From SCTD01 sp963781675 (GTDB lineage: Bacteria; Actinomycetota; Actinomycetes; Mycobacteriales; SCTD01), in NCBI GenBank assembly GCA_963781675.1, contig CAWAGF010000001.1, forward strand, positions 620,001 through 684,000: 64,000 nucleotides of DNA, given 5' to 3'. Shown piece by piece: positions 61,656 to 64,000 of this stretch. Below the pieces are notes generated by a model that saw nothing but the letters and a program-made list of their open reading frames with translations, was not told where the DNA came from and did not search any database. Made by a program: the position numbers and the translations under genes. Each line of letters begins with the position of its first letter. The first letter of the stretch is position 1.

Positions 61656-62773
61656 CAGACCTGGTTGCCCGCCGGCAGGCTGCCGCTCTCGACGGCGGTC
61701 ACCGGGCGGGGCGCCGGGCCGACGTACTTCGCGCTCGGGCGGATGAGCTTGTTCAGCTTCTTCTGCTCCAGGATGTGCGCGCTCCAGCCGGCGGTGCGGG
61801 CGCAGGTGAACATCGAGGTGAACATGTGCGCGGGCACCTCGGCGAAGTCGAGGACGACGGCGGACCAGAACTCGACGTTGGTGCGCAGCGGGCGGTCGGG
61901 GTAGCGGGCGGTGAGCTCCTCGATCGCCGCCTTCTCCAGGGCGTCGGCCACCTCGTAGCGGTGCGAGCCGAGCTCCTGCGCCGTACGACGCAGGACGCGG
62001 GCGCGCGGGTCCTCGGCACGGTAGACGCGGTGCCCGAAGCCCATGAGGCGCTCCTTGCGGTCGAGCAGGCCCTTGACGTACTTGACCGGGTCGCCGCTCT
62101 TCTCGACCTCGTCGAGCATCGTCAGCACGCGCGAGGGGGCACCGCCGTGCAGCGGGCCGGACAGCGCGCCGATGGCGCCGGAGACGGCAGCAGCGGCGTC
62201 GGCGCCGGTCGAGGCGATGACGCGCGCGGTGAAGGTCGAGGCGTTCATGCCGTGCTCGGCGGCGGAGACGAAGTAGGCGTCGACGGCCTTGGTGTGCGCC
62301 GGGTCGGGCTCGCCCTTCCAGCGGATCATGAAGCGCTCGACGATGGTCTTGGCCTTGTCGACCTCGCTCTGCGGGACCATCGGCTTGCCGAGGCCGCGGG
62401 CGGACTGCGCGACGAACGCCATCGTCATCACCGAGACGCGCGCGAGGTCCTCGCGGATCTGGTCGACGTCGATGTCGAGCATCTGCTGCAGGCCCCAGGC
62501 CGGCGCGAGCATCGCGATGGCCGACTGCACGTCGACCCGGATGTCACCGGAGTGGACCGGGAGCGGGAACGGCTCGGCCGGCGGCAGCCCGGGGTTGAAC
62601 TTGCCGTCGACCAGCAGGCCCCAGACGTTGCCGAAGCTGGTCGTGCCGACGAGCTCCTCGATGTCCACACCGCGGTAGCGGAGCGCGCTGCCCTCCTTGT
62701 CGGGCTCGGCGATCTCCGACTCGAAGGCGACGACGCCCTCGAGGCCGGGCTTGAACAGCGTCTCGTCGGCCAT
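61655..62773 (-). CDS. Citrate synthase (type 2 family, CitA-like)
   Basis: Condenses oxaloacetate with acetyl-CoA (372 aa). Seen: SALRYRGVDIEEL, the catalytic-His region GPLHGGAPSRV (about 200), GFGHRVYRAEDPRARVL (second His, about 238), and FTSMFTCARTAGWSAHILEQ (late Asp/Arg region). ATG at 62773 follows AGGAG; 15 extra upstream residues are possible but unconserved. In an operon with serC, divergent from pdxH. Confidence 0.93.
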   Translation of the reverse strand: MADETLFKPGLEGVVAFESEIAEPDKEGSALRYRGVDIEELVGTTSFGNVWGLLVDGKFNPGLPPAEPFPLPVHSGDIRVDVQSAIAMLAPAWGLQQMLDIDVDQIREDLARVSVMTMAFVAQSARGLGKPMVPQSEVDKAKTIVERFMIRWKGEPDPAHTKAVDAYFVSAAEHGMNASTFTARVIASTGADAAAAVSGAIGALSGPLHGGAPSRVLTMLDEVEKSGDPVKYVKGLLDRKERLMGFGHRVYRAEDPRARVLRRTAQELGSHRYEVADALEKAAIEELTARYPDRPLRTNVEFWSAVVLDFAEVPAHMFTSMFTCARTAGWSAHILEQKKLNKLIRPSAKYVGPAPRPVTAVESGSLPAGNQV

Positions 62774-62861
62774 GGGGCGGCTCCTCGTCTGCGACGTGAT
62801 CAGGGCGGTCGCGTCCATCTTGCCGGACTCGCTGCTCGGCGGCGGGGCGGCCCGGCCCGTC

Positions 62862-62867
62862 TAGCGT
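62862..62867 (+). promoter_or_regulatory. -10 box for pdxH (leaderless)
   Basis: TAGCGT, 7 nt before the GTG at 62875. Confidence 0.55.
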
Positions 62868-62874
62868 GGACGCG

Positions 62875-63516
62875 GTGACGAGCGAGCGGCCGGTGGCGGA
62901 CCTGCGTCGCGACTACGCCCTCGCCGGGCTGGCGGAGGCCGACCTGGCGCCGAGCTGGCACGAGCAGTTCGACCGGTGGTTCGGCGAGGCGGCCGGGCTG
63001 ACCGAGCCGAACGCCGTCGTCCTGGCGACGGCGACCCCCGACGGCGCCCCGAGCGCGCGCACCGTGCTGCTCAAGGCGTACGACGCGCGCGGGCTGGTCG
63101 TCTTCACCAACCTGACCTCGCGCAAGGCCCGCGAGGCGCTGGCGAACCCGCGCGCGACGCTGCTCTTCCCCTGGGTGGACCTCGAGCGGCAGGTCGTCGT
63201 CGAGGGCGCCGTCGAGCAGGTCGACCGGACGGACACCGAGGCGTACTTCCGCAGCCGCCCGCGCGGCTCGCAGGTCGGCGCCTGGACCTCGCGCCAGTCG
63301 ACGGTGCTGCCCGGTCGCGAGGTGCTCGAGCAGCGGCAGGCCGCGCTGGAGGAGCGGTTCGCGGGGCAGGAGGTGCCCGTGCCGGACTTCTGGGGCGGGC
63401 TGCGCGTGGTGCCGACGGCCGTGGAGTTCTGGCAGGGGCGGCCGAGCCGGCTGCACGACCGGCTGCGCTACCGGCAGGACGGTCCGCAGTGGGTGGTCGA
63501 GCGGCTGGCCCCGTGA
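62875..63516 (+). CDS. pdxH: Pyridoxamine 5'-phosphate oxidase PdxH
   Basis: FMN enzyme making pyridoxal phosphate (213 aa). Seen: VADLRRDYALAGL, PNAVVLATATPDGAPSARTVLLKAY (FMN/substrate), FTNLTSRKAREALANP, and the C-terminal FWGGLRVVPTAVEFWQG with RLHDRLRYR. GTG at 62875 is preferred since the in-frame GTG at 62866 overlaps the -10 box. PLP is the cofactor of the neighbouring SerC. The stop overlaps the next gene. Confidence 0.94.
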   Translation: MTSERPVADLRRDYALAGLAEADLAPSWHEQFDRWFGEAAGLTEPNAVVLATATPDGAPSARTVLLKAYDARGLVVFTNLTSRKAREALANPRATLLFPWVDLERQVVVEGAVEQVDRTDTEAYFRSRPRGSQVGAWTSRQSTVLPGREVLEQRQAALEERFAGQEVPVPDFWGGLRVVPTAVEFWQGRPSRLHDRLRYRQDGPQWVVERLAP

Positions 63517-64000
63517 CCCGCCCCACCGCCGAGTCGCGCGCGGGCCTGCTCGCCCGCCTGCGCGGCGCGACCCTCGACCTCACCCCCGTGCGGGTGTCGA
63601 AGCCGTACCGCCGCCTGCTGCTCGGCGAGGCCGTCTCGATCCTCGGCACGCAGGTCACCACGGTCGCCGTCCCGCTGCAGGTCTACGCCCAGACGAGATC
63701 CGCCGCCGCGGTCGGCCTCGTCGGCCTGGCCGGCCTGGTGCCGCTCGTCGTCTTCGGGCTGTACGGCGGGGCGATCGCCGACGCCGTCGACCGGCGCAGG
63801 CTCGTGCTCCTCACGACCTCGACCCAGCTCGTGCTCTCGCTGGTGCTCGTCCTGCAGGCGCTCGCCGACGTCGGCTCGACGCTGCTGCTGTACGGCATCG
63901 TCGCCGTGCAGGCGGCCAGCTTCGCGATCGACTCGCCGGCGCGGCAGGCGTTCGTGCCGCGGCTGCTGCCGACCGAGCTGCTGCCGGCGGCGAACGCGCT
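63513..64000 (+). CDS. MFS exporter (MFS_3 family), partial
   Basis: The first 162 residues of a transporter cut by the right edge. VSKPYRRLLLGEAVSILGTQVTTVAVPLQ, FGLYGGAIADAVDRRRLVLL (motif A) and IDSPARQAFVPRLLPTELLPAANA place it in the same MFS_3 family as the gene at 58574. GTG at 63513 overlaps the pdxH stop by 4 bp. Confidence 0.88.
   Translation, partial: MTRPTAESRAGLLARLRGATLDLTPVRVSKPYRRLLLGEAVSILGTQVTTVAVPLQVYAQTRSAAAVGLVGLAGLVPLVVFGLYGGAIADAVDRRRLVLLTTSTQLVLSLVLVLQALADVGSTLLLYGIVAVQAASFAIDSPARQAFVPRLLPTELLPAANA

Overview
This 64-kb window is chromosomal DNA from a high-GC Gram-positive bacterium (Actinomycetota). The evidence is base composition well above 70% GC in most genes, many GTG starts, leaderless -10 boxes of the form TAnnnT 6-7 nt before start codons, actinobacterial families (DUF222/HNH proteins, DUF3263, LytR_C, DUF3027, DUF2771, DUF2530, bacterial XPB helicase) and F420-type oxidoreductases. 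The gene order from the XPB helicase (37.8 kb) to serC/citrate synthase/pdxH (63.5 kb) resembles, from memory, the M. tuberculosis Rv0861c-Rv0889c neighbourhood. The genus cannot be fixed from sequence alone; a Kineosporia/Motilibacter/Frankia-like lineage is a guess.

Layout. 1-5.8 kb: aerobic phenylacetate catabolism, with paaZ (cut by the window edge) and its TetR regulator on the minus strand, divergent from a tightly overlapping paaABCDE operon; a palindromic operator lies between them. 5.9-18.4 kb: a DUF222/HNH protein, a GH1 glycosidase, a frameshifted Glu/Leu dehydrogenase, a secreted repeat + phosphodiester-glycosidase protein, a DUF3263/LytR_C pair, and the trehalose genes otsB and otsA on either side of a CDC48-like AAA ATPase. 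18.4-30.5 kb: an S-box (SAM-I) riboswitch in front of a threonine-synthase-family enzyme, small enzymes (metallophosphoesterase, M20 dipeptidase, P-loop kinase), groEL under two tandem CIRCE operators, a heavily frameshifted PAS-GGDEF-EAL protein, a MaoC hydratase and an LLM-family oxidoreductase.

30.5-33.1 kb is the most unusual part. Five short, lower-GC ORFs of unknown or weakly known function and one secreted protein are separated by copies of a short repeat (core CGGCACCTACC), several of them forming imperfect palindromes. The repeat supplies the stop codon of three ORFs and the -10 box of two others. The layout resembles an integron cassette array, but classical attC core sites and an integrase are not visible. 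It is followed by a zinc-type HNH endonuclease of the DUF222 group.

35-64 kb: an esterase lipoprotein, a hybrid histidine kinase, XPB and a helicase-associated partner with a 57-aa membrane protein between them, a HAD-LarE fusion, a cold-shock protein, DUF2771 and DUF3027 proteins, an acetyl-CoA hydrolase/transferase, a BenE-type transporter, an aldehyde dehydrogenase/GMC oxidoreductase operon, an NCS2 purine permease, a MarR-MFS pair, a citrate synthase-serC operon, pdxH and a second MFS exporter cut by the right edge. Two copies of a 73-bp palindromic intergenic repeat occur 15 kb apart.

At least six otherwise intact genes carry single-base frameshifts, mostly one extra base in a GC-rich palindromic 6-mer or a C/G run. 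Consensus errors in a draft assembly are at least as likely as real gene decay.
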